From NCBI GenBank assembly GCA_018667995.1, contig JABIQT010000152.1, positions 1 through 14,950 on the forward strand: 14,950 bases of DNA. The letters run 5' to 3'. Both the position numbers and the translations under genes were made by a program. The DNA comes from Candidatus Latescibacterota bacterium. GTDB lineage: Bacteria; JAAXHH01; JABIQT01. Within the stretch, counting starts at the first letter, position 1. Every line of letters starts with the position of its first letter. Below, one piece after another: positions 1 to 8,000 of the stretch. The notes beneath the pieces are model-generated. The model ran no database searches. It saw nothing but the letters and a program-made list of their open reading frames with translations, and had not been told where the DNA came from.

Positions 1-942
1 CGAGGTGAGCAGATAGTGCACTGCGAGATTGGTATAGTCTCCCCAGCGCGCCGCAAACGCTCTGATCTCTCCTTCAGATACCTTTTCACAATTGAAATAG
101 AACCGTTCGATCGATTTCTTCACCGCGAGGTCGCCAGCAGCGATGGCGTCTCCACGCCCAAGAAAACGAGCCAGAAACCAGTCAGCGGTCCATCTGCCCA
201 CCCCGAGTAAGGCGGTGAGTTGCTTGACCACCGTATCGTCATCTTGACGGGATATCGCCTGAAGGTCTGTCTCACCCGAGGTGATACTCCTGGCGAGCGT
301 ACATATGTATCGCGACTTTTGCCCCGAGAACTGCAATTCTCGAAACTGTTCCTCACGAACGTCTGCTAACCGCTCTGGTGTTGGAAAAGCATAGTAAATG
401 TCTCCATTCACTTCCAACCGTTCGCCAAATTCCCGGACGAGCCTACTACGGGTCGTGAATGCAAACTGAAGATTGATCTGCTGGGCTGTAATCGCCGCGA
501 CAATCATTTCGAACGGATCTACGTGCAAGGTTGGTCGGAAGCCGGGGTTCCTGCTCGTTATTTCAGCCAGCACGGCATCTTTCTGTGCGAACTTATAGAA
601 AGAGGCCAGTGGAAATGACAGGCCGATCAGCTTCTCCGCTGCCTTCTTTACCGGGCCAAGGTCGTCAAGATGTGGCGTTACATCCAGCTGAATGCCGGCG
701 TTGGAGGTGTAGATCGATATAAGGCGGGGCCCCTCGGCTGTTGGAAGCACCTTGCGGAAGACCCCGTCTCTGAAGGTGTTTGCCAGATCCACGCCGTACC
801 GTGCATACCGGTCCATTGTACGGTGCAGATCGATGATCGTCTCCGTTCCCGCCAGGTCCGTAACCGATCCCAAGGAGATGTCCTTTCTGAACAGGTAAAC
901 TTGTCTCGCGGGAATGGGCCGCGGGTTGTCCGTGCCCGTCAT
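1..942 (-). CDS. alkA: AlkA-type DNA-3-methyladenine glycosylase (3' end cut off by window)
   Basis: This base-excision-repair glycosylase removes 3-methyladenine and related alkylated purines from DNA, leaving an abasic site. I translated the minus strand from ATG 942-940 and found 314 codons open to the left edge. Residues 142-157 carry the family motif that begins DPFE and ends AQQIN. Residues 242-254 (LTALLGVGRWTAD) form the helix-hairpin-helix of the HhH-GPD fold. GDLAV at 270-274 places the catalytic aspartate at about D271. The final readable residues (RWGDYTNLAVHYLL) match the usual C-terminal helix, so only a few residues should be missing; family members are about 290-320 aa. No strong Shine-Dalgarno is seen. 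The frame is open upstream to a TAG inside the preceding VOC gene, but it has no other ATG or GTG. The 28-nt gap to that VOC gene suggests co-transcription. Family assignment is firm; substrate range is inferred. Confidence 0.9.
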   Translation of the reverse strand, partial: MTGTDNPRPIPARQVYLFRKDISLGSVTDLAGTETIIDLHRTMDRYARYGVDLANTFRDGVFRKVLPTAEGPRLISIYTSNAGIQLDVTPHLDDLGPVKKAAEKLIGLSFPLASFYKFAQKDAVLAEITSRNPGFRPTLHVDPFEMIVAAITAQQINLQFAFTTRSRLVREFGERLEVNGDIYYAFPTPERLADVREEQFRELQFSGQKSRYICTLARSITSGETDLQAISRQDDDTVVKQLTALLGVGRWTADWFLARFLGRGDAIAAGDLAVKKSIERFYFNCEKVSEGEIRAFAARWGDYTNLAVHYLLTS

Positions 943-970
943 CGATTTATGGCTGGGTCTATCGGGATTT

Positions 971-1306
971 TCAGAGACCGAATGTTGTGCCTTCAGGGTC
1001 TTTGACCCACGCAAACCAACCCATACCAGGAACTTCGGTTTCGGGTACTACTGTCGATCCACCCAGTCCCTCGGCCTTGCTGATGTAACCTCCGATATCA
1101 TCCACATGCATGTATACGAGTGTGTAGTTGTGCGGTTCGTGACCTAAGTTGGTGAAATGGCCGTCGATGCCGCCGGTTCCTCCAGTTGTGATCATTGCTG
1201 CTGGTCCGTGGGCTTCGACCTTCCAATCGAACAGGTCGGAGTAAAATGCTTGTGTCTTCTCACTGTCTTTGCAGCCGATCTCAAAGTGAACAACCGGGTT
1301 TCCCAT
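971..1306 (-). CDS. VOC-superfamily (glyoxalase/bleomycin-resistance fold) protein
   Basis: This 111-aa single-domain protein has the vicinal-oxygen-chelate fold. The first beta-alpha-beta unit shows near the N-terminus (VVHFEIGCKDSEKTQAFYSD), and the second at MHVDDIGGYISKAEGLGG followed by WFAWVKDPEGTTFGL. The DPEG-x-x-FGL ending is typical of the CFP32/glyoxalase-like subgroup rather than true glyoxalase I. The chain stops directly after FGL, a few residues earlier than most relatives. A good Shine-Dalgarno (AAGGAG, 4 nt spacer) precedes ATG 1306-1304. The gene is first in a probable two-gene operon with the alkA-type gene. VOC members include dioxygenases, isomerases, antibiotic-binding proteins and glyoxalases, and nothing here fixes the substrate. 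Confidence 0.88.
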   Translation of the reverse strand: MGNPVVHFEIGCKDSEKTQAFYSDLFDWKVEAHGPAAMITTGGTGGIDGHFTNLGHEPHNYTLVYMHVDDIGGYISKAEGLGGSTVVPETEVPGMGWFAWVKDPEGTTFGL

Positions 1307-1614
1307 GGATACTCCTTCTATTTTCTATAGATGAATAGCATCTTGATGACGTGCTTTAGCGATGGAGTCAGGTCTTCTTCGCCGAGGGGTTATATGCGCA
1401 ATCTGCCACGTGGCTCATCTGTTGGCAAGCGTTTCATTTAGAGTGAACTTGCGTCTGAAATATCCATCACTGGTACGGCCCAATTGCACACAGCTTGAGA
1501 ATTGGTAGGCATATATTCTTGACAGGTTCGTTATCTCGCATGGATATTGCGAACCGTCTGTCAGGTCTAGTGCGGCAACCTTCATATATATGCGAAAGAC
1601 AGCGCAGAACCTCT
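1307..1614. other. Divergent intergenic region between VOC/alkA (-) and the TfoX-like gene (+)
   Basis: This gap of about 308 bp separates two divergent transcription units and must hold both promoters. It contains a perfect TTGACA box at 1519-1524 (listed separately) and a 10-bp perfect palindrome, CATATATATG, at 1583-1592, lying 22 nt before the ATG at 1615. The TfoX-like frame stays open upstream to an ATG at 1495, but the extension does not look like protein of that family. No RNA gene or terminator hairpin is evident. Confidence 0.4.
1519..1548 (+). promoter_or_regulatory. Candidate sigma70-type promoter for the TfoX-like gene
   Basis: A perfect -35 consensus TTGACA (1519-1524) is followed after 18 nt by GATATT (1543-1548), which matches TATAAT at four of six positions. 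Transcription would start near 1555, giving a leader of about 60 nt before ATG 1615. This is prediction by eye only; if it is correct, the longer reading frame from 1495 cannot be the main product. Confidence 0.3.
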
Positions 1615-1947
1615 ATGAAAACCCACCCCAATACCGAGTTTTTCAACCAGGTCACTGAGCTCCTTCTCGAAGACGAAACTGTGTCTCGCGGCACCATGAT
1701 GGGCTTTCCATGTCTGAGGGTCAACGGCGCATTCTTCGCCTCTGCCGATCACAGGACGGGCGACCTAATCGTCAAGCTCTCGAAGGAGCACGTGGCTGCG
1801 CTGATAGATGAGGGTACAGGGCGTCCTTTTGCTCCGGCGGGGAGGACTTTTCGGGAATGGGTGGTCATCCCGGACCGTGACCAGGATAGGTGGACGGGGC
1901 TGCTCGGAGAGGCGCTGTTATTTGTAAGCAACGACGAATCATCCTGA
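1615..1947 (+). CDS. TfoX/Sxy N-terminal-domain-like small protein
   Basis: This is a 110-aa cytosolic protein. The visible core is a beta-sheet segment, RGTMMGFPCLRVNGAFFA, followed by LIVKLSKEHVAALIDEG, then GRPFAPAGRTFREWVVIP and a C-terminal helix ending ALLFVS. This order (MMG-x-P-x-L-x-V-x-G-x-x-FA, VKLS, F-x-P-x-G-R-x-x-x-EWV) is that of a widespread uncharacterised group annotated as TfoX N-terminal or MmcQ/YjbR-like. It lacks the C-terminal domain of competence regulator TfoX, so a role in competence is not implied. I chose ATG 1615 over the open-frame ATG at 1495 because family similarity begins here and a promoter-like site lies between the two. The Shine-Dalgarno is weak. The gene heads a run of four small plus-strand genes. 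Function is unknown. Confidence 0.75.
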   Translation: MKTHPNTEFFNQVTELLLEDETVSRGTMMGFPCLRVNGAFFASADHRTGDLIVKLSKEHVAALIDEGTGRPFAPAGRTFREWVVIPDRDQDRWTGLLGEALLFVSNDESS

Positions 1948-2002
1948 AATTGTCGCATTGGGGTGATGGATTCCATGTACCATTGAACACTGGAATGAGG
2001 GC

Positions 2003-2569
2003 ATGAGCGAAACTGAAGATGGTCCGCTGTACCGGTTTCTCGCTACACGATATGATGATTCCCGCGAGGCGGAGGCTCTCGACATCCTCACGAGGCATCC
2101 CGAGATTGCCGCGCTTGAATGGGATGATTCTGCCTTTGAAAAGCTGGTCATGGGCAGCACGCCGTTACACTATGCGGCGAACGATGGGCGGATCCAACTG
2201 ATGGCACGATTGATCGACCTCGGCGCGGACCCCAATGTCTGCAATGCCCAATGGTACGCAACACCGCTTTCCTGGGCAGCCAACAACGCCCGCGTCGAAG
2301 CGATTCGATTTTTACTTGACCACGGCACAGATATTCATGGTCTTCACGCCCTGCACGCTGTGGCGTGGGGTGGATCGAGTTGCGGTAAGTCGAATCCCTC
2401 GGGGTATGTGGAGACCATTCGGCTGTTGCTGGATCGTGGGGCAGACATCAACGACGTGAGGCGCGTAGGCGACTCGCCGCTCACTACCGCACTCAAAAGC
2501 GGCAACGACTGGGTCGCGGAAGTTCTTCGTGAACGTGGAGCGCTGGAGATATCTGCGGGTTCAGGTTGA
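2003..2569 (+). CDS. Ankyrin-repeat protein
   Basis: This 188-aa soluble protein is built almost entirely of ankyrin repeats, which mediate protein-protein contacts. Four are visible: residues 51-79 (starting GSTPLHYAANDGR and ending GADPNV), 86-113 (ATPLSWAANNARVEAIRFLL), 115-150 and 156-180. The third carries an insertion of about 8 residues (GSSCGKSNPSGY region) between its helices. The first 50 residues form an N-terminal helical cap. There is no signal peptide, membrane segment or enzymatic domain, so it is probably a cytosolic binding protein with an unknown partner. Its start has GGAA at a suitable distance. The TfoX-like gene ends 55 nt upstream and the DUF2277 gene begins 56 nt downstream, so these may be co-transcribed. 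Confidence 0.85.
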   Translation: MSETEDGPLYRFLATRYDDSREAEALDILTRHPEIAALEWDDSAFEKLVMGSTPLHYAANDGRIQLMARLIDLGADPNVCNAQWYATPLSWAANNARVEAIRFLLDHGTDIHGLHALHAVAWGGSSCGKSNPSGYVETIRLLLDRGADINDVRRVGDSPLTTALKSGNDWVAEVLRERGALEISAGSG

Positions 2570-2625
2570 TCTCGATAGATGACTAGTCTGGCACGGGGCT
2601 GGTCCAACCCAGGAAAGGGTATGCC

Positions 2626-2898
2626 ATGTGCAGAAACATCAAGCAATTGTTCAATTTTGATCCGCCCGCCAGCCACGACGAAATTCGTGAGGCCTCGGTT
2701 CAATATGTTCGGAAGATAAGTGGCACGAGGAGCCCTGCACAGGTGAACACGGATGTTTTCGATCGGGCAGTGGATGAAGTTGCGGCCGCGACCGCCAGTT
2801 TGCTGGCAGGTCTGGTCACCTCATCCGTGCCGAAAAATCGGGAGGAAGTCGCTGCCGCTGCGAGGGCCCGCGCCGAGAAACGGTATGGGGCGCAATAG
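2626..2898 (+). CDS. DUF2277 family protein
   Basis: This 90-aa protein begins with the signature MCRNIKQLFNFDPPAS and continues with EIREASVQYVRKISG, then FDRAVDEVAAATASLL and a basic, alanine-rich helix ending AEKRYGAQ. This is the full-length pattern of DUF2277, a family of short all-helical bacterial proteins of unknown function. The early Cys-Arg-Asn is characteristic of the family. A strong Shine-Dalgarno (AGGAAAGG, 2611-2618) precedes ATG 2626. An ATG at 2621 is out of frame. No membrane segment or export signal is present. The gene lies between the ankyrin and second VOC genes on the same strand; the 113-nt gap to the VOC gene may hold a separate promoter. Identity is firm; function is unknown. 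Confidence 0.88.
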   Translation: MCRNIKQLFNFDPPASHDEIREASVQYVRKISGTRSPAQVNTDVFDRAVDEVAAATASLLAGLVTSSVPKNREEVAAAARARAEKRYGAQ

Positions 2899-3011
2899 GC
2901 AGCCGAAAAGGGCGGAACTGAGCTGCGGGAACCTCCCAGATCCGCACTCCATTTCTATTTTCTTATTCCCGTAATAATTCATACATCGATTTTACCTACA
3001 GGAGCGAAACC

Positions 3012-3395
3012 ATGGAAGCTATTACCAATGCAATCAACTGGTTTGAAATACCCGTAAAGGATTTTGACCGATCACACGCCTTTTACAGCAGAATTTTCGA
3101 CTATGAAATGCCCATTTGGGAAATGGGACCGACCAAAATGGGAATACTGCCCAGTGATATGGAAAATGGCGGCGTGGGTGGAGGAATAACGAATGAAGAG
3201 GGCACCAAACCCAACACGGATGGAGTGCGGATCTATCTGAATGGTGGTAAAGATTTGAATGTGGTGCTGAATCGTGTGGATGGTGCGGGAGGCTCTTTGG
3301 TCGTTCCCAAGACTAAGGTCACTGATGAAATAGGCTTCATAGCCATCTTCCAGGATTCCGAAGGAAACCACATCGGTCTACATTCTCCGGAGTAG
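3012..3395 (+). CDS. VOC-superfamily protein, second copy
   Basis: This 127-aa single-domain VOC protein has its first half at AINWFEIPVKDFDRSHAFYS with a conserved KMGILPSD strand and a glycine-rich GGVGGGI turn. The second half runs from GVRIYLNGGKDLNVVLNRV to GFIAIFQDSEGNHIGLHSPE. The (D/S)EGN-x-x-GLHS ending is typical of CFP32-like VOC proteins. It has only family-level similarity to the VOC protein at 971-1306 and ends three residues after the shared GL, so it is not a recent duplicate. AGGAG with a 7-nt spacer precedes ATG 3012. It is the last gene of the plus-strand run and converges on the esterase gene 37 bp away. The substrate is unknown. Confidence 0.88.
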   Translation: MEAITNAINWFEIPVKDFDRSHAFYSRIFDYEMPIWEMGPTKMGILPSDMENGGVGGGITNEEGTKPNTDGVRIYLNGGKDLNVVLNRVDGAGGSLVVPKTKVTDEIGFIAIFQDSEGNHIGLHSPE

Positions 3396-3414
3396 TAACC
3401 ACACCACCTACATT

Positions 3415-3431
3415 CCTGCCGTCGTAGCAGG
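3415..3431. terminator. Weak hairpin in a convergent gene gap
   Basis: CCTGC, a 7-nt loop and GCAGG form a perfect 5-bp stem within the 37-bp gap between the converging VOC and hydrolase genes. There is no T-tract on either side. It could act as a weak bidirectional terminator or 3'-end stabiliser, but the stem is short enough to be chance. Confidence 0.25.
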
Positions 3432-3432
3432 C

Positions 3433-4143
3433 TCAGTTGCCCCAAATCTGTTTTATCCAGGGAATAGTGGATCTGAGATGTTCCCGCATCAGTACCGTTT
3501 GATGGTGCGTGATTTCTTCAACCGGTAGGAAGGCCACTGGAAATCCCCTGCTTTTTAGTAATCCGACCATCTCTTCCGCAGGTCCAAAGGGTACTACTTC
3601 GTCGGCCCTACTATGAATCACGTATGTGGGGATGGTCGGAAAGGTGTCGGCTGCGCCAAGTGGTGGGGACGCAGCTATCGGTATGGCCGCTCTGAACCTA
3701 TCCGAGTAGTGCTGTGCCATATGCCAGGTGCCATTGCCGCCGAGGCTGTAGCCGGTTACGAGCGTGCGCGACTGGTCGATATTGTACAGGCCTGTGGTGT
3801 GGTCCAGTAGAGCCAACGTTGCCTGAACACTTAAGGCTTCAGTCCAGTCGCCGGCGGGGCAGTCGGGTGCTATGATGATGGCTCCGAGCTCAGAAAGTGC
3901 GGGTTCGACGAGACGGAGTAAGACCCCTTTTCCGTAGAAGAGAGAATTGTCCTCAGGCTCCCAGCCGCCGTAGTGCAGAGCAAGAACGAGGGGGACAGCT
4001 TGATCACCGGTATAGGACGCTGGTACGGCAATCGTATAGCGGAGTATATTTCCGTCGGGCAGCGTGAGCAATCGCTCGTGAATATCGATCGCGTTTGTTG
4101 CCTGTGGTGCGGCAAGTAGTGCGGCAAGTATCATGGCAAGCAT
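3433..4143 (-). CDS. Secreted alpha/beta-hydrolase (esterase/dienelactone-hydrolase-like)
   Basis: This 236-aa serine hydrolase probably acts outside the cytoplasm. Residues 1-18 form a short Sec signal peptide without an N-terminal basic residue (hydrophobic AMILAALLAAP, likely cleavage after ATNA). There is no lipobox cysteine. The fold shows VPLVLALHYGG (oxyanion-hole region, 50-60), the nucleophile elbow GYSLGG (131-136, Ser133), the acid site in HSRADEVVP (Asp181) and a C-terminal THHQT with His213 or His214 completing the triad. This resembles the esterase/phospholipase/PHB-depolymerase-like group of small hydrolases. AGGAG with a 6-nt spacer precedes ATG 4143-4141. It lies 50 nt downstream of the YdeI-like gene on the same strand, with a GC-rich hairpin between them. 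The ester substrate cannot be told from sequence. Confidence 0.82.
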   Translation of the reverse strand: MLAMILAALLAAPQATNAIDIHERLLTLPDGNILRYTIAVPASYTGDQAVPLVLALHYGGWEPEDNSLFYGKGVLLRLVEPALSELGAIIIAPDCPAGDWTEALSVQATLALLDHTTGLYNIDQSRTLVTGYSLGGNGTWHMAQHYSDRFRAAIPIAASPPLGAADTFPTIPTYVIHSRADEVVPFGPAEEMVGLLKSRGFPVAFLPVEEITHHQTVLMREHLRSTIPWIKQIWGN

Positions 4144-4171
4144 GAGTAACTCCTTATTGTTTCGGATCCGT

Positions 4172-4191
4172 GTCGGCCGCGGAGCGGCGAC
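4172..4191 (-). terminator. GC-rich hairpin directly after the YdeI-like gene
   Basis: Read on the minus strand, GTCGCCGC, a TCC loop and GCGGCCGAC form an 8-bp stem with one bulged base, starting two bases after the stop codon of the upstream gene and ending about 28 nt before the hydrolase ATG. There is no T-tract, so complete intrinsic termination is unlikely. It may attenuate read-through or protect the upstream mRNA's 3' end. Confidence 0.35.
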
Positions 4192-4193
4192 AG

Positions 4194-4784
4194 CTATCGA
4201 TATTTGTCGTTCAGGCCCTGTTTTTTCAGAATCATGGGAGTGATCTTTTCGATGCGGCTTGATTTTGTCGCTGCCCGTTTTGCGGTCGCAATGTACTCGC
4301 AGTACTCCCGTTGCTTCGATAGCGTTAAGGTTTCGAAGCAGATGCCAAGTTCCGGTGTCCGTGCGAACAGCAGTGCCAGCTCATCTGGAATAGACAATGG
4401 CTTCTTTCGGTCAGCCTTAATCATCCTTCCCTTGCTCTGATTCTCTACCGCCTCGGCAATGTATGCCTTAATGGGTGCGGCTTTTATTTCTTTGGCCGAT
4501 TGAAATCGCCATTGCCGTAGTGCTTTCGTCGTTCCCTCCTGTGCATTTATCAGCACCCCGAGTTGGTCCTTCAGCAGTGCGCCCTGGTAAAACCATATGC
4601 CTACGTAGGACTTAAACGCCCCGAGACCGACTACATTCTTGCCACCGGAGGTGTAGCAGGGACCACCCCATTTTACCGTTTCATTGAGACCGGATTCATT
4701 TACGATGGTGCGCAATTTCACCAGCGCATCCTGCCATTCCGGATGCCCCTCAATATAGGCGTCAACCGTTTCAAATCGTTTCAT
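4194..4784 (-). CDS. DUF1801/YdeI-family protein (YdeI/OmpD-associated domain)
   Basis: This 196-aa cytosolic protein has two parts. The N-terminal half (about 10-110) is a DUF1801/YdhG-like domain, with WQDALVKLRTIVNESGL, ETVKWGGPCYTSGG and the following LGAFKSYVGIWFYQGALL. The C-terminal half (about 128-190) is the YdeI/OmpD-associated region: KPLSIPDELALLFARTPEL, then LSKQREYCEYIATAKRAATKSSRIEKI. This two-part layout and length match the bacterial YdeI-type family. E. coli YdeI was linked to antimicrobial-peptide resistance, but its biochemical role is unknown and should not be transferred. The Shine-Dalgarno is weak (AGGT). It is first of a likely two-gene unit with the hydrolase. The region upstream (4785-5021) separates it from the end of addA. 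Confidence 0.85.
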   Translation of the reverse strand: MKRFETVDAYIEGHPEWQDALVKLRTIVNESGLNETVKWGGPCYTSGGKNVVGLGAFKSYVGIWFYQGALLKDQLGVLINAQEGTTKALRQWRFQSAKEIKAAPIKAYIAEAVENQSKGRMIKADRKKPLSIPDELALLFARTPELGICFETLTLSKQREYCEYIATAKRAATKSSRIEKITPMILKKQGLNDKYR

Positions 4785-5021
4785 GCTGAGCTACCTGTCA
4801 ATGTCCTGTGGGTCGTTAGCCGGGAATCAGGATCTGTAGTGAATTCCTGAATCGCAAGGAAGGGCTTTCGCTGCTATCACAGTGTGCAGCATTAATGAGT
4901 CCCTCGTCTGCAAGTTTGATGGTATGGGGGATATATAGAAACATCAACGAGACAGGTCAAGACTTTGGTGACTCTCAGCAATCTCTCGTAACAGATTCAT
5001 TCGCGCTGCTGAATGTGGGGG
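4785..5021. other. Intergenic region with imperfect inverted repeats
   Basis: This stretch of about 237 bp lies between the end of addA and the start of the YdeI-like gene, both on the minus strand. It should hold the addA 3' end and the promoter for the YdeI-like unit. A TTGATG...CATCAA inverted repeat (4916-4921 and 4942-4947, 20-nt loop) and an imperfect TCAGGA/TCCTGA stem near 4826-4850 are visible. Neither has a T-tract, and no ORF or RNA gene is recognised. Confidence 0.3.
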
Positions 5022-8000
5022 CTATGGGATAGGGACGTATTGACTGATGTCGGTTAGCCAAAGGCCTTTTTGCAGAACGTCCTCCCCTGTCAGATTCTGC
5101 CAGTGATCTGCATATTGTGTGACCTGGGGTCCGTAGCGTACAGTCAGAGCGTCTACAGTCTCGGAATCCTGTGCACCATCCGTTTTATAATCCACCATTT
5201 TCCAACCGCCGCCAACCCGATATATGAGATCAATTCTCCCTCGCATCAACGTCGCGATCCCGCGGTCCTCTCTTGCCACACCAAAAGGTGTCTCGGCAAA
5301 CACACTATCAGATGACGTGAGCTCTGCCCATATGGCCGATTCGCGAAACTCTGAGAGCGCTGTCACCGCTTCCAAAGCCAGGCTCTCATCCATGCCGGCA
5401 TCTTCAGCCATCTCGTGAACGAGTTTATGCTCGTCCTTCGGCATGCGCCCCGTTACAGCCAGTTCAAACAGATCATGAATCATCGTGCCATAGTCTTTGC
5501 CTTTACCTCCACCAAGCGATGCCAGTGACTCGGTCTCTGGTCCCTCGCTGGTAACCGCGGAAATGGCGTATGTGGCTTCCTTCACGGCACGCCAGCTCTT
5601 CTCCGTCGAATGGCGAATAGCATGCCAATCGGGAGCCGGAGAAACGGGTTCTTTCGTCGGTTGGGGATCGGCGTAGTCCAATTCGGGTACTTGTTCCAGA
5701 AAGGGGTATAATTGGGTCCATGGGCCCTTGTCGTCCGAGCCGGCGTAACGGCAGACTACGAGCATATCACGGGCGCGGGTGGCGGCCACATATAGCAGGC
5801 GCAGATTTTCAGCGGCCAAAAACCTGGTTTCAGTCTCCGAATCATCAGCCCACCCGACTGGTTCAGCTACGACTTCTTTGGCGTAGGGCCCCTTAGGGCG
5901 ATATGCCGGCAATGCCAGGTACGGGACAGCGCTGGACCGAGACACATGTACATCGGGTTCAAACTTATCCGCGGCACTGTCTTTCGGATCGCAGAGGAAT
6001 ACAACGCGCCCCTCAAGCCCTTTAGCCTGGTGGATATTCATAATGCGCACTACGTCCTCGGAACCGGCCTCCAAAGTCATTTCTTCGCTGGTGTATTCCG
6101 GGTCGCTCACAAGCTCCACCAACTCGGCTGCAACCTGCGCCATGTTCATATCCCGGTTCTCCCAGGCGTGCACCAGGGCTTGTAGACGAATCATACTCCC
6201 GGCATTGCTGGAGCCAGACTTGGCTCCAGCCGAGTACGCCACGACACCCAGGTCATCCATGATCAGTGATACGGCCGTGGCGGGTGATCTCGTCGCCATC
6301 CAATCCCTTGTTCTCTCCAGACGCTTCATCGCCCGCTCGAGGCGGCCATGATCGGACATCGGATCATACTCAGCCGGAAGAACGCGATGGTCAAAACGCC
6401 CGCCTGAACGCCGGTAGTCATATAATTCATCGTCTCCGAGCCCCACCAGGGGGCCTCGAAGATAGCAGGCCAAAGCCACTCCGTTGTCTGGCCAGATTGC
6501 GGCTTCGATCAGATCTGTGACTGCCCGGACATATTTGTTATCGCCCAGTCTACCTCCACCGGAAATATCGTAGGGAATGCCGCGTTCTTCGAGGGCTCTT
6601 GCATATCGTGCCAGCTGTCCACGGGTCCGCGTGAGGAGCAGGAAATCTCCCGGTGAGGCAGCGATCTGTTCCGACTGGCCCGAGCCATCGTGAGGCTCCT
6701 TTTCCTGTGCAATGGCACCGGCGATGTAATCTGCGATTCGATCGGCGCTGATTCCTGCAATGGCTGCTCGATTGTGCCCTTTGATGGTTTCTACGGTGAG
6801 TTTGCATACGCAGGGAACTGGCTCCGGCCGGATTCTGTGTTTGATAAGCGGCGTGAATTCCGCCTGGAATTCGGGTAGACTGTCGCTGCTGAGTGCTTCA
6901 AATGCTGAATTTATCCAGTCACAGACTCCATCAAAAGATCGAAAACTGGTGGACAGCTGCAGGTGAATTCCGCCGGTGGCGATGATTCGTTCCGATACGA
7001 AACGGAAGATATCCATGTCCGCACGACGGAACCGATAGATGGACTGCTTGTCATCTCCGACCACGAATAGACTGCCCGGTCGCGGTCTCAATCGACGCCA
7101 ATCTTTTTCATTGTGATCATCACCGGAAAGGTAGAACACCATCTCGGCCTGGATAGGGTCGGTATCCTGAAATTCGTCAACCAGCAGGCTGCGATAACGC
7201 TGCTGGAAGAATCGCCTTACTATTGGAAATTCTCTGAGTAGCGACGTCGCCTTCAGTAACAGGTCCTGAAAGGTGAGAATGCCGGACTGATGCCGTTCGG
7301 TGTCGTAAGTGGACATCGCATCATCGACAATGGATGCTACGTACTCGTAAGCGTGTTGCCGCCATTTGAGGAGTGCTGGTTCAATGACGGTCTCCTGGAA
7401 TGTGGGGATAATATCGTCCCGCAGGACCTTGGCATAGGCTTTCTGCTCGCCCCAGAACGTATTCTTGATGTCGGCCTTGGCCGCGAACATCTTCAGGAAT
7501 CGGGCTCGGTCCGCAGGAGTCTCGACGTCATTGTATTCGAGATATCGTTGAACTCGGTCCAGGAACTTCATGAAATCATCCGGACCTTTGGGGAGATCCC
7601 GAGGTAGGTTGTCTACGATCTCCCGCATTAGTATCTCAGCCGCCTTGAACGGTGTCTCCAAGTCCGGTTGGGGCACATTGGTGGCTTTCAGATTGAGGTC
7701 GCTGTACTCAGATCGTTTCACAAAGAAGGTGTACAAATCCTCCATCTCCAACCCGAGTTCCTCCATTTTACTAATTCTTGTATCGTCCTCGCGAATGATC
7801 TTCTGCACATACCTGTCCCAAGCAGAACGTCGCAACACCATCTCATCCCGGCCCTCGATCTCTGTGAAATCTGGAGGCAAACCCGCTTCTACCGGTCGCT
7901 CACGTAGAATTCGGCCGCAGAAGGAGTGAATGGTGCCCATATAACACTGATCGAAAGACTCGAGGGCACGATCGATGTGCACTCTGTCATCTCCCGTGGC

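Noticed and set aside
120-356. Minus-strand 78-codon frame near the left edge
   Set aside because: It is a shifted reading of the AlkA-type gene, whose own frame carries the QQIN motif, the helix-hairpin-helix and the catalytic aspartate.
1495-1614. N-terminal extension of the TfoX-like gene from ATG 1495
   Set aside because: The 40 extra residues are unlike the family and the stretch contains a TTGACA promoter-like site.
7290-7929. Plus-strand open frames of about 105 and 119 codons opposite addA
   Set aside because: They overlap each other and the well-supported addA gene; typical shadow frames.
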